Shown here in pieces: positions 44,847-54,118 of a stretch of 64,000 nucleotides of DNA. The notes beneath the pieces were generated by a model that was given only the letters and a program-made list of their open reading frames with translations, did not search any database and had not been told where the DNA came from. The position numbers and the translations under genes were made by a program. The stretch comes from Rhynchopus sp. YZ270_cl-10 (Eukaryota > Euglenozoa > Diplonemea > Diplonemida > Diplonemidae). The stretch covers positions 682,001-746,000 of the forward strand of contig OZ037934.1 in the NCBI GenBank assembly GCA_964035575.1. Reading direction: 5' to 3'. Positions within the stretch are counted from its first letter, which is position 1. Each line of letters starts with the position of its first letter.

Positions 44847-45938
44847 ATGGACATCACAGGACACTTCGAGTCTGCAAGCTGTGTGATCGAAGTGGACGGG
44901 AACGACACGCTTGCACAGGTGAAGGGGAAGCTTCTTGCGGAGCTTGGTGTGCCACGTGCTCGGCATGTTGGTGTGCGGATGAGAGGCGGTGGTGACATTG
45001 GGGACGAGGACGTGCGCATCTGTGACACGGCAATCGATGAGGGGTGTGCTGTGGAGCTGTACTACAGAAGGAGCATCAGTCCTGGGATGATCCCACACGT
45101 GGATGGGCCGTTTTCCCTCACACTCTCCCCGTGTGATAGGTACCTTGCAGTGGTGCGGCAGTTTGGTGTGTCTGTGTACGATACGGAAACACATGAGAAG
45201 TGGTGCACCTTCCGATTGAAAGGCAACATATGCATAGCGTTCTCACCGTGCAGTGAGTGGATCTCCTGCAACAACCTGGACACGGAGTGCATCGAAGTTC
45301 GTCGTGTGAAGACAGGTGCATTGGAGCACTCCTTTGCTTGTGGTGTTGTTCGTGGATACATGCGTGTCACTGCATGGTCTCCCTGTGGGACAATGCTGTT
45401 GTCGGGCCCACGGGTGTGGGACATTGCAACAGGTCGTGTTGTGCATGAGTGGCCTGACGTGGGGGACAGCTTCAAGGACTGCTACGGTGTATTTGGTGTG
45501 GCTGGCAACAAGATGGTGACGTTTGGGGCAACAATGCGAGTCACCATCCGGGACTACACGACAGGAACGGAGGTGCGTGCTCTTGTGGGTCCCAGTTATC
45601 CGAATAATGTGGCATTGGCGCCGAACCAGCGTTTCGTTGCAGCGTGCTTCAACGACAGTGTGCGTGTCTGGGATATTGAAACAGGTGAATGTGTATTTGA
45701 ACACGTGTCAGGTTCTGATGCCGAATGGGTGGCTGTCGTAGTGTCCAACGACGTTGTTGCTGCCTACGCACAGAAGAGGAGATCTGTGACTCTGTGGTCC
45801 ATCTCAACAGCAAAGCAGCTGTGGTCCTCTCCCGATGTTGATTGTGTGTTCGGTCTGGCACTGAGCAGCTGTGGAGGTGTGCTGATGCACGGACGTGTGA
45901 GCAGTATTCATATCATCGACATCTCACACCTGACGTGA
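44847..45938 (+). CDS. Ubiquitin-like-WD40 protein, array copy 1, 363 aa
   Basis: Residues 1-75 look like a ubiquitin-like beta-grasp domain (MDITGHFESASCVIEVDGN, later DTLAQVKGKLLAELGV and a hydrophobic VELYY end). Residues about 85-363 form seven WD40-like blades, with SPC and VWDIATGR/VWDIETGE signatures, i.e. a full propeller. No catalytic motif is seen, so the protein probably binds ligands or partners. Relative to copies 2 and 3 the differences cluster at the start of each blade (here ACGVVRGYM, PDVGDSFKDC, SGSDAEWV). The start ATG lies in a conserved 5' flank shared by all copies, so regulation is probably shared. Confidence 0.85.
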   Translation: MDITGHFESASCVIEVDGNDTLAQVKGKLLAELGVPRARHVGVRMRGGGDIGDEDVRICDTAIDEGCAVELYYRRSISPGMIPHVDGPFSLTLSPCDRYLAVVRQFGVSVYDTETHEKWCTFRLKGNICIAFSPCSEWISCNNLDTECIEVRRVKTGALEHSFACGVVRGYMRVTAWSPCGTMLLSGPRVWDIATGRVVHEWPDVGDSFKDCYGVFGVAGNKMVTFGATMRVTIRDYTTGTEVRALVGPSYPNNVALAPNQRFVAACFNDSVRVWDIETGECVFEHVSGSDAEWVAVVVSNDVVAAYAQKRRSVTLWSISTAKQLWSSPDVDCVFGLALSSCGGVLMHGRVSSIHIIDISHLT

Positions 45939-46153
45939 AGTGGAGCGTTCTCCTATCTTTTGCTCATTGGGTGTATTCGTGCAGCTCTGCTATTCAGGGT
46001 TTTGTGTGACATACATTCTTGCGAAAGGGATAAAGAGACGCCAGCCCCTCCTTTCCCACCATTTTGTGCCCCGTCCTTCTTCCCTGTCCCCCACCACGCC
46101 ATACACACACAGGAGTTGCGTCAAAAACACAGACATTACAGTGAGAGGTTGAC

Positions 46154-47262
46154 ATGGACATCACAGGACACTTCGAGTCTGCAAGCTGTGTGATCGAAGT
46201 GGACGGGAACGACACGCTTGCACAGGTGAAGGGGAAGCTTCTTGCGGAGCTTGGTGTGCCACGTGCGCTCGGTATGTTGGTGTGCGGATGAGAGGCGGTG
46301 GTGACATTGGGGACGAGGACGTGCGCATCTGTGACCCGGCAATCGATGAGGGGTGTGCTGTGGAGCTGTACTACAGATGCAGCATCAGTCCTGGGGTGAT
46401 CCCACACCACGTGGATGTTCCGTTTTCCCTCACACTCTCCCCGTGTGATAGGTACCTTGCAGTGGTGTGGGATGAGGGTGTGTCTGTGTACGACACGGAA
46501 ACACATGAGAAGTGGTGCACCTTCCGATTGAAAGGCAACGCAGCCACAGCGTTCTCACCGTGCAGTGAGTGGATCTCCTGCAACAACCTGGACACGGAGT
46601 GCATCGAAGTTCGTCGTGTGAAGACAGGTGCATTGGAGCACTCCTTTGCTTGTGGTGCTGGTGCTGTGAGCAGGCGTCTTATGCGTGTCACTGCTTGGTC
46701 TCCCTGTGGGACAATGCTGTTGTCAGGCCCACGGGTGTGGGACATTGCAACAGGTCGTGTTGTGCATGAGTGGCCTAACGTGGGGGACAGCTTCGAGGAT
46801 TGCTACGGTGTATTTGGTGTGGCTGGCAACAAGATGGTGACGTTTGGGAGTGCAATGCAAGTCACGATCTGGGACTACACGACAGGAAAGGAGGTGCGTG
46901 CTCTTGTGGGTCCCAGTTATCCGCATTATGTGGCATTGGCGCCGAACCAGCGTTTCGTTGCAGCGTGCTTCAACGACAGTGTGCGTGTCTGGGATATTGA
47001 AACAGGTGAATGTGTATTTGAACACGTGTCAGGTTCTGCTGCCGGCGCATGGGTGGCTGTCGCAGTGTCCAACAACGTTGTTGCTGCCTACTCACAGAAG
47101 AGGAGATCTGTGACTCTGTGGTCCATCTCAACAGCAAAGCAGCTGTGGTCCTCTCCCGAGGTTGATTGTGTGTTCGGTCTGGCACTGAGCAGCTGTGGAG
47201 GTGTGCTGATGCACGCAGGTGAGGGCGGTGTTCATATCATCGACATCTCACACCTGACGTGA
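46154..47262 (+). CDS. Ubiquitin-like-WD40 gene, array copy 2, frame-shifted head
   Basis: Same start context as copies 1 and 3 at ATG 46154. A 2-base insertion (CGTGCGCTCGG versus CGTGCTCGG, about 46265) shifts the frame so that it ends at TGA 46289. The WD40 part is intact from about 46288 to 47262 and has its own loop variants (ACGAGAVSRRLM, PNVGDSFEDC, SGSAAGAWV). Either the copy has lost its ubiquitin-like head, the propeller is made from a downstream start (ATG 46288), or the insertion is a sequence error. Confidence 0.75.
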
Positions 47263-47480
47263 AGTGGAGCGTTCTTCTATCTTTTGCTCATTGTTGGGTG
47301 TATTCGTGCAGCTCTGCTATTCAGGGTTTTGTGTGACATACATTCTTGCGAAAGGGATAAAGAGACGCCAGCCCCTCCTTTCCCACCATTTTGTGCCCCG
47401 TCCTTCTTCCCTGTCCCCCACCACGCCATACACACACAGGAGTTGCGTCAAAAACACAGACATTACAGTGAGAGGTTGAC

Positions 47481-48572
47481 ATGGACATCACAGGACACTT
47501 CGAGTCTGCAAGCTGTGTGATCGAAGTGGACGGGAACGACACGCTTGCACAGGTGAAGGGGAAGCTTCTTGCGGAGCTTGGCGTGCCACGTGCTCGGCAT
47601 GTTGGTGTGCGGATGAGAGGCGGTGGTGACATTGGGGACGAGGACGTGCGCATCTGTGACACGGCAATCGATGAGGGGTGTGCTGTGGAGCTGTACTGCA
47701 GATGCAGCATCAGTCCTGGGGTGATCCCGCACGTGGATGGGCCGTTCTCCCTCACACTCTCCCCGTGTGATAGGTACCTTGCAGTGGTGTGGGATGAGGG
47801 TGTGTCTGTGTACGACACGGAAACACATGAGAAGTGGTGCACCTTCCGATTGAAGCGCAACTTGGTGACCGCGTTCTCACCGTGCAGTGAGTGGATCTCC
47901 TGCAACAACCTGGACACGGAGTGCATCGAAGTTCGTCGTGTGAGGACAGGTGCATTGGAGCACTCCTTTGCTTGTGGTGTTCCTGGACACATGCGTGTCA
48001 CTGCTTGGTCTCCCTGTGGGACAATGCTGTTGTCGGGCCCGCAAGTCTGGGATATTGCAACAGGTCGTGTTGTGCATGAGTGGCCTAACGTGCCTGACGT
48101 GGGGGACACCGAGGACTGCTACGGTGTATTTGGTGTGGCTGGCAACAAGATGGTGACGTTTGGGGCAACAATGCGAGTCACGATCTGGAACTACACGACA
48201 GGAACGGAGGTGCGTGCTCTTGCGTGTCCCAGTTATCCGAATAATGTGGCATTGGCGCCGAACCAGCGTTTCGTTGCAGCGTGCTTCGCCGACAGTGTGC
48301 GTGTCTGGGATATTGAAACAGGTGAATGTGTATTTGAACACGTGTCAGGTTCTTATGCCGCATGGCTGGATGTCGCAGTGTCCAACGACGTTGTTGCTGC
48401 CTACTCACAGAAGAGGAGATCTGTGACTCTGTGGTCCATCTCAACAGCAAAGCAGCTGTGGTCCTCTCCCGATGTTGATTGGTTCGGTCTGGCACTAAGC
48501 AGCTGTGGAGGTGTGCTGATGCACGCAGGTGAGGGTGGTGTTCATATCATCGACATCTCACACCTGACGTGA
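47481..48572 (+). CDS. Ubiquitin-like-WD40 protein, array copy 3, 363 aa
   Basis: Intact copy with the same ubiquitin-like head and seven blades. Copy-specific blade starts include ACGVPGHM, PNVPDVGDTEDC, ACPSYPNNV, SGSYAAWLDV and DVDWFGLA. Compared with copy 1, in-frame gains and losses of one to four codons lie at these junctions, while strand-forming segments and the intervening DNA stay nearly identical. Confidence 0.85.
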   Translation: MDITGHFESASCVIEVDGNDTLAQVKGKLLAELGVPRARHVGVRMRGGGDIGDEDVRICDTAIDEGCAVELYCRCSISPGVIPHVDGPFSLTLSPCDRYLAVVWDEGVSVYDTETHEKWCTFRLKRNLVTAFSPCSEWISCNNLDTECIEVRRVRTGALEHSFACGVPGHMRVTAWSPCGTMLLSGPQVWDIATGRVVHEWPNVPDVGDTEDCYGVFGVAGNKMVTFGATMRVTIWNYTTGTEVRALACPSYPNNVALAPNQRFVAACFADSVRVWDIETGECVFEHVSGSYAAWLDVAVSNDVVAAYSQKRRSVTLWSISTAKQLWSSPDVDWFGLALSSCGGVLMHAGEGGVHIIDISHLT

Positions 48573-48806
48573 AGTGGAGCGTTCTTCTATCTTTTGCTCA
48601 TTGTTGGGTGTATTCGTGCAGCTTTGCTATTCAGGGTTTTGTTTGACATACATAATTGCCCAAGAACGAAAGCATCCCCTTCCCCCAGAACATTTTTTAT
48701 ACTCACTCTTTCCCCCCCTCCACAATGGCAACCACCCACCTAGGTCTTTTCCCCCCTCCCCCTCCCCTCCCTCCCCTCAACTCAACTTTCCCCAAAAGGA
48801 ATCCCA

Positions 48807-51353
48807 ATGCACCGCGCGAGTCGGAGTCGCAGTCGGGTTTCGTTTGGAGGAGATAAGGACATTTTTGCAGAAAACGAGGAGGCGCTGGTTGACGAAACTG
48901 AGCAATGCACTACCGGCATCCCGATCGGCTATGTTTTGGGGTTTCTTCAGGTCAAGGTTGGGAAACACAAGCTGGTGCGCGAGATGATGCTGTTCATCCC
49001 CTTCTTAGTTATGTTCATCATCTTCGCTACTCAAGGGAGGGAGGTGACAAATGACTACTACATTGGCCGGGTGCTTCGGGATCGCGCCATGGGTAATGAG
49101 ATCATGACAGAAGGTGACCGTGATAATCGAATGCTCAGGGAGGTGACACGCACCTTCGAGGACATCGTGCTCGTAACAGACTTCTTCGATTGGCTGCAGA
49201 CCGTGCTCATTCCAAACCTCTGGATCTGTTCCAACGAAGAAATCATCAAGGTCCCCTTCCCCACACAGCAAGGCCTCAACTATCTGCTTGGGTCTCTCCG
49301 AATCAGAACGCTCCGCGCAAATCGGAAGTCCTGCTCCCCAGATTCTCATCTCTTCGCGAAAAAAGGGCAAGAACCCCCTCCACTCTGTCCAGACATTACT
49401 GGAGGACAGCTTTGGGAGCCTCCGGTTTTAGATGCGGTTGGGACGAAAAAACGGTGTTATCGGGTTGTTGCTCCACAAGGGGTGACTGTTCGGGCGAGTA
49501 TTGAAACTACCTCGGCGTTTGTTCAGCATCTTACTTTGGAGGAACGGGTGAATGTCGTGGGCGTTACGCCGAATGGGAAATTCGGGCAGATTGCGGGGCC
49601 GGTTGCGGGGTGGGTGCCGATGATGAATTTGACCACAAACAACACTAACATTGGCTACTCTGAATGCGAAGTCTCCTGCATCAACTGCCTCGGCTCCTTC
49701 ACATCCTCCGAAGAAGAGACAGCCATGCTCTTCAACGTCTCGAACCCCCTCATCCCCGTCGACCACCGCACGAAATCAGAGTTCCGCCTCTACAACTGGA
49801 AGTCCTGCAAACACACCTCCGGTGGCACCTACATTGCTGGGGACATGGATATTTATCACTGTGGTGGTTATTCTGTGGACATCCCTTTCAACACTTCATG
49901 TGGCAGGGTACAAGAGGTCATAGATGTATTGCGTGGAGACGGATGGATTCAAGGCCAAAACGAACCAAAAGCGCCGTTCCTAGACACAACACAAAGCCGG
50001 TTCGCCTCAGTGGAATACTTCACATACACTCCGATGTCAAATGCGTTTGTTTCAGTCAAGCTTTTCATTGAGATTGGTCCATCGGGGGTGGTTCTGCCGC
50101 GGTTCCAGTTCCGTACTTTTAAGATGTGGACGAACCACAGTGATTTGTCTGCTACTGTGTACGATTTCTTCTTTTTTGCATTCGTTCTCGCGCTTTTTGT
50201 GCTATTCATCCTCGAATGGAAGGCGTCCTGGCAGAAGACCGGGCGGAAATTTGCGTTTCTTGTGGATGAAGGGGCGGTGTGGCATTTCCTCGAATTTGCG
50301 AATTTGGTCACTCTGATTGTTGTCTTTGCCCTGAGGTTGGCCTGGTGGGACACCTCTACACGGACGAAGGGGTCGACCTTTCCGGTTTCTGCGTATCCTC
50401 CGGACCTCGACTTCCTGAAGGATCTGTACATGACACAGATTTATGCGAATTCGTTTAACATTGTACTCTCGTTTATTAAGATTCTGAAGTACTGCCAGCT
50501 GTCGCAAAAACTCAACATTTTGACCGCAACCATGGATAAAGCTAAGGATAAGGTGGTTGGAGTTCTTTTGCTTTTTGTGTGGTGTGTCTTTACCTATGCT
50601 ATGGCAGGCAACTCTTTGTTTGGCGGCGCGCTGTTTGGGTTCAGGAATTTGAACAGCTCGTATTCAACGTTGATGCGAATGCTTCTTGGCGACTTCGACT
50701 ATGAGGCACTCAGGAGGGAAAACCGGATTCTCGCAGGGTTTTTTTTCTGGACGTACGTTACCCTCTGTTTGTTTCTGCTGCTCAACTTCATTATCGCTAT
50801 TATCGGAGGCGCCTTCAGCGAAGCCGTCAGCGAAGTCGTTGGCGTCCCCTTCCACGTCAGTGTAGAACGATTCAAACGGTCTTTAATCGAGACTCTCAAA
50901 CCAGCGAATTTGATTGCCGGTATTAAACTGATGCTTAAGAGGAAGAGTCGTGGGCATTTGGTTGAAAAGGCACTGAACAATATGGAGACCTATTATACAC
51001 ACATCCGCCAGGAGCTCGACGGCGACGGCGACGATGAGTTAGTGAGCAAGCAGAAGCTGAAGGCCTTCATGGGGGTAGAGGTGTACGCCTTGCTTGGAGA
51101 CCAATACATCAACACGCTGTGGTCAGAGCTGGAGGACGACTACGATTTCAACACCGCTAACGACCCTGACGAAATCGACATGCTAGAAACAGGTGACCTC
51201 GTGGAAGCAGGCGTAGCAGCAGCAATAGGCCCGTGTCTCGAAGGGGTCTGTCAAATGCCGACACAACTGTACGAATTAGAGGAAAAGGTGGACGACGTCT
51301 GTCAGATGATCCTCAAAGCAAAGAGGGATGCGAGAAAGAAGAATAAAAAGTGA
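48807..51353 (+). CDS. Polycystin-2-like cation channel with SH3b-like insert, 848 aa
   Basis: Residues 57-76 form the first membrane span. The stretch REVTNDYYIGRVLRD and DIVLVTDFFDWL, then the GWI/FLD/FRTFKM segment (about 379-440), are the polycystin extracellular (TOP) domain. Spans S2-S6 follow (about 450-670). The pore carries LLGDFDYEAL (626-635), matching the LGD filter and adjoining DF-E of PKD2, and then S6 LFLLLNFIIAIIG. Residues about 217-275 (YRVVAPQGVTVRAS to GPVAGWVPMMNL) look like a bacterial-type SH3 (SH3b) domain inserted in the TOP domain. A degenerate EF-hand-like loop (DGDGDDELVSKQ, about 738-749) and a Lys-rich end complete it. Expected role: nonselective, calcium-permeable channel in ciliary or endomembrane signalling. 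Single exon. Confidence 0.88.
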   Translation: MHRASRSRSRVSFGGDKDIFAENEEALVDETEQCTTGIPIGYVLGFLQVKVGKHKLVREMMLFIPFLVMFIIFATQGREVTNDYYIGRVLRDRAMGNEIMTEGDRDNRMLREVTRTFEDIVLVTDFFDWLQTVLIPNLWICSNEEIIKVPFPTQQGLNYLLGSLRIRTLRANRKSCSPDSHLFAKKGQEPPPLCPDITGGQLWEPPVLDAVGTKKRCYRVVAPQGVTVRASIETTSAFVQHLTLEERVNVVGVTPNGKFGQIAGPVAGWVPMMNLTTNNTNIGYSECEVSCINCLGSFTSSEEETAMLFNVSNPLIPVDHRTKSEFRLYNWKSCKHTSGGTYIAGDMDIYHCGGYSVDIPFNTSCGRVQEVIDVLRGDGWIQGQNEPKAPFLDTTQSRFASVEYFTYTPMSNAFVSVKLFIEIGPSGVVLPRFQFRTFKMWTNHSDLSATVYDFFFFAFVLALFVLFILEWKASWQKTGRKFAFLVDEGAVWHFLEFANLVTLIVVFALRLAWWDTSTRTKGSTFPVSAYPPDLDFLKDLYMTQIYANSFNIVLSFIKILKYCQLSQKLNILTATMDKAKDKVVGVLLLFVWCVFTYAMAGNSLFGGALFGFRNLNSSYSTLMRMLLGDFDYEALRRENRILAGFFFWTYVTLCLFLLLNFIIAIIGGAFSEAVSEVVGVPFHVSVERFKRSLIETLKPANLIAGIKLMLKRKSRGHLVEKALNNMETYYTHIRQELDGDGDDELVSKQKLKAFMGVEVYALLGDQYINTLWSELEDDYDFNTANDPDEIDMLETGDLVEAGVAAAIGPCLEGVCQMPTQLYELEEKVDDVCQMILKAKRDARKKNKK

Positions 51354-52006
51354 CAAAATTGTGTGTTTGGAGGGGGGGAGGATAATAAAAAAATAATTTA
51401 AAAGTAGAAGCCTGAAGGAGGCAGAGGAGATATTTGATGTTTAACATTTTCAAAAAATAATAGAAGCGATTTGGAGGTCACACAAAAAAAAGGTGGAACT
51501 TCCGATACGTTATCAGTTTTTCAAAAAAAATGAGGGAAAAAAAAAATTAAAAAAATCGCGGACATAGTGCTACAGCACCGCCTTCTCTTTTACAAGCAGA
51601 GGTGTTCCAGGTTGGCACAAAAAAGACAAAAAAAAAAAAAAAAAAAATGACAAAATAGTTGGGAAAACGAGGAGAAATTAAATGGAGGTTGTACGTATTT
51701 CAAAGTCAAATTAAAAAGCTCCACCACGAAAAGAAAGAAAAAAAGTGGATATTCGCACAAACTGTGACAACAACCCGAGGCACCTACACTACTCCAACAA
51801 TTTAGCAAAAAAAAAGTAATCACAACACACATTTTCCGAGCGAAATACTAATAGAGAGGGCCTTAGTATGTGAGATTCAAAAATAAAATAAAATAGTTTG
51901 AGGCTCGTCGTAACAAAAAAATTTACTCTACCATGGATCACCATGGATTACCACCACTAAGCTCAGCGTCAGCCAGCCTATAAAAGAAAAGAAAAAGCCC
52001 TCGTAC
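51354..52006. other. Spacer without recognisable gene
   Basis: A-rich runs and AT-rich sequence; a weak motif-like trace near 51855. No gene seen. Confidence 0.5.
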
Positions 52007-52086
52007 AGCCGGTCATACCAAGGTACTGATCACGAGAAGGGGTTTTGTATTTCAAGTCAACTTTTCTTTCTTCTTCTTCGCAAAAG
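52007..52086 (+). repeat. Recurrent intron-like motif, type B
   Basis: GCCGGTCATACCAAGGTACT, CACGAGAAGGGG, TTGTATTTCAAGTCAAC, pyrimidine tract ending GCAAAAG. Confidence 0.7.
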
Positions 52087-52386
52087 AAAGGGTGCATTGT
52101 GTTGACCCTCTCAAATACTTTCAATTCTGTGAACTGAAAGTAGATGAATCTTCTTCTTCGGTGCCTGCTTGTACAGAGGCGTGCGCGCTCCAACATATTA
52201 GTATTTTGTTTCTCTCGGGCTTTTACAAGCCACGCAAAAGGAAACCAAAACCAACAGCAAAAAAAGCAACAAAGATTATACGAAATTAGCTACACACAAC
52301 CGTAGAGAACCACGAAAGAAAACCCCCCCCCCCCCCCCCTTACCCCCTTCTTTTGTTTTGATTTTCTTCGTCTTCTTCTTTGCTTG

Positions 52387-52430
52387 AGGTACACTGCTAC
52401 GAGAGTGCTTTGTTTGTCAAGTTTCATTTC
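52387..52430 (+). repeat. Recurrent intron-like motif, type B, short
   Basis: GAGGTACACTGCTACGAGAG, TGCTTTG, TCAAGTTTCATTTCC. Confidence 0.55.
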
Positions 52431-52435
52431 CTTGC

Positions 52436-52624
52436 TGACCACTTAAATTTTTGAGAAATATGAGCCCGGTTGCTTATACGTGGGGCCCATTTTTGGCCAA
52501 AATTTTCCTCAAAATCCGGGTTTGTAAAATTGACCCTTTCCCCCCCCCCACATCGATTTCAATACTATACCTTACTTCACCTTCGGTTACCCTTGCAGGG
52601 GGGTGAAGGAAGGTTGTTGAAAAG
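52436..52624 (-). repeat. Inverted partial copy of the 261-bp satellite
   Basis: Reverse complement of most of one unit, including the ATGAGCCCGGTTGCTTATAC and CCTTACTTCACC segments. The downstream flank is not the one seen at 4.2 and 10.7 kb. Confidence 0.85.
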
Positions 52625-52783
52625 AACACTTTTCGGCGGGGTTGTGTAACACCTGGTACACAGCTGAGGGTGTAACTTTCGATGATGTTGTGACAGTGTC
52701 ACACGTTACACAGCCCCGCCGTGTACTCTTCTGCCTCAGTACAGTACCAATCACAGAAAACACACAAAATACACACAACACCA

Positions 52784-54118
52784 ATGGAACTCAACATTGA
52801 GGGATTTGATGGTAGGACGTACGTCGTCGATGTGGATGTGGATGACACAGCGAAGGACCTGCAGCGGAAGGTGGCAACTGAAGCGGGGTTTGCTGAAGAC
52901 AGCTTTGACATGTACGTCAGAGGGAACGACGAAGGAGAGGACATCAACATCAAGGCGCTGAGTGCTGGCGGCACAGTCGTATTGAGGCAGTCGAAGAAAC
53001 AAGAATCCGTTGCAGCTCTTCATGCATTGGGTGAGAGAGTCCTCACACCAGAGAGGCTTGCGCGTGTAGAAGACCCCGAGGTAGCGCAGTTGTTTCTGCA
53101 GGCAGAAGTTGTAACTGCGATTCCTGACAGGTTCCTCGCAAGCACTAATTTACGTAGCCTTGATCTGAGTGCCCCGTTGGCTGTCACTGCGATTGATGAC
53201 TACTTCTTACATGAGTGTAGATCATTGGAATCAGTTAACTTGTCTGGGTTGCGCAACGTCACGACAATAGGTGCGTGCTTCCTGACCGACTGCACGTCAT
53301 TCCTCACTTTTGAGCCATTCAACTTTGCAGGATTGAGCAGTGTCACAAGCCTTGGTGAGCGCTTCTTATCAGGTTGCACGTCGTTAACCTCCATCAACTT
53401 TGCAGGATTGGGGAGTGTCACAAGCCTTGGTGACCGCTTCTTAGCATATTGCACGTCGTTAACCTCAATCAACTTTTTAGGATTGAGCAGTGTCACAAGC
53501 CTTGGGCACCGCTTCTTATCAGGTTGCACGTCGTTAACCTCCATCAACTTTGCAAGATTCAGCAGTGTCACATGGCTTGGTGACGACTTCTTATCAGGTT
53601 GCACGTCGTTAACCTCCGTCAACTTTTCAGGATTGGGAAATGTCACAAGCCTTGGGGACTTCTTCTTAACAGGTTGCAGGGCGTTAACCTCAATCAACTT
53701 TGCAGGATTGGGAAGTGTAACGAGCCTTGGGAGCCGCTTCTTAACAGATTGCAGGGCGTTAACCACCATCAACTTTGCAGGATTGGGCAATGTCACAAGC
53801 CTTGGTGACTTCTTCTTATCAGGTTGCACGGCGTTAACCTCAATTGACGTTGCAGGATTGGGAAGTATCACAAACCTTGGGAACTACTTCTTATCAGGTT
53901 GCAAGGCGTTAACCTCCATCCGCTTTGCAGGATTGAGCAGCGTCACAAGCCTTGGGAACTTATTCTTATCAGATTGCGTGGCGTTAACCTCAATCGACTT
54001 CGCAGGATTGAGTGGTGTGACACGAGTAGGGTACAGCTTTATTGACGGTTGCAGTTCTTTAGAAACACGCGACCAGTACGAGGAGTGGGCCTCATCAAGA
54101 AGGAATCAGGGTGGATGA
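52784..54118 (+). CDS. Ubiquitin-like-LRR (BspA-type) protein 1, 444 aa
   Basis: The start is the ATG in AACACCAATGGAACTC, a context shared with the paralogue at 56188. Residues 1-70 look ubiquitin-like (MELNIEGFDGRTYVVDVDVD, AGFAEDSFDMYVRG, TVVLRQ). A helical linker follows (about 75-120). Then come leucine-rich repeats of 25 residues, of the BspA/LRR_5 type: SINFAGLGSVTSLGxxFLxx, then Cxx-L-T, ten such units plus two diverged ones. The repeats are also nearly identical at DNA level (75 nt). The ends close with TRDQYEEW. Variation sits mainly at the two residues after LG and around the Cys. Probably a binding protein; no membrane segment or signal peptide seen. Confidence 0.85.
   Translation: MELNIEGFDGRTYVVDVDVDDTAKDLQRKVATEAGFAEDSFDMYVRGNDEGEDINIKALSAGGTVVLRQSKKQESVAALHALGERVLTPERLARVEDPEVAQLFLQAEVVTAIPDRFLASTNLRSLDLSAPLAVTAIDDYFLHECRSLESVNLSGLRNVTTIGACFLTDCTSFLTFEPFNFAGLSSVTSLGERFLSGCTSLTSINFAGLGSVTSLGDRFLAYCTSLTSINFLGLSSVTSLGHRFLSGCTSLTSINFARFSSVTWLGDDFLSGCTSLTSVNFSGLGNVTSLGDFFLTGCRALTSINFAGLGSVTSLGSRFLTDCRALTTINFAGLGNVTSLGDFFLSGCTALTSIDVAGLGSITNLGNYFLSGCKALTSIRFAGLSSVTSLGNLFLSDCVALTSIDFAGLSGVTRVGYSFIDGCSSLETRDQYEEWASSRRNQGG

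Larger units (their letters stand above)
44597..48654 (+). repeat. Tandem array of 1.31-1.32-kb units, three complete plus a partial
   Basis: Units start with TTCATATCATCGACATCTC at 44597, 45907, 47231 and 48541. Each has the last codons of a WD40 gene, about 220 bp of 5' flank and the next gene. The last unit is cut at about 48654. The flanks are nearly identical (a 4-base difference at about 45967), showing recent duplication or ongoing conversion. Confidence 0.95.
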
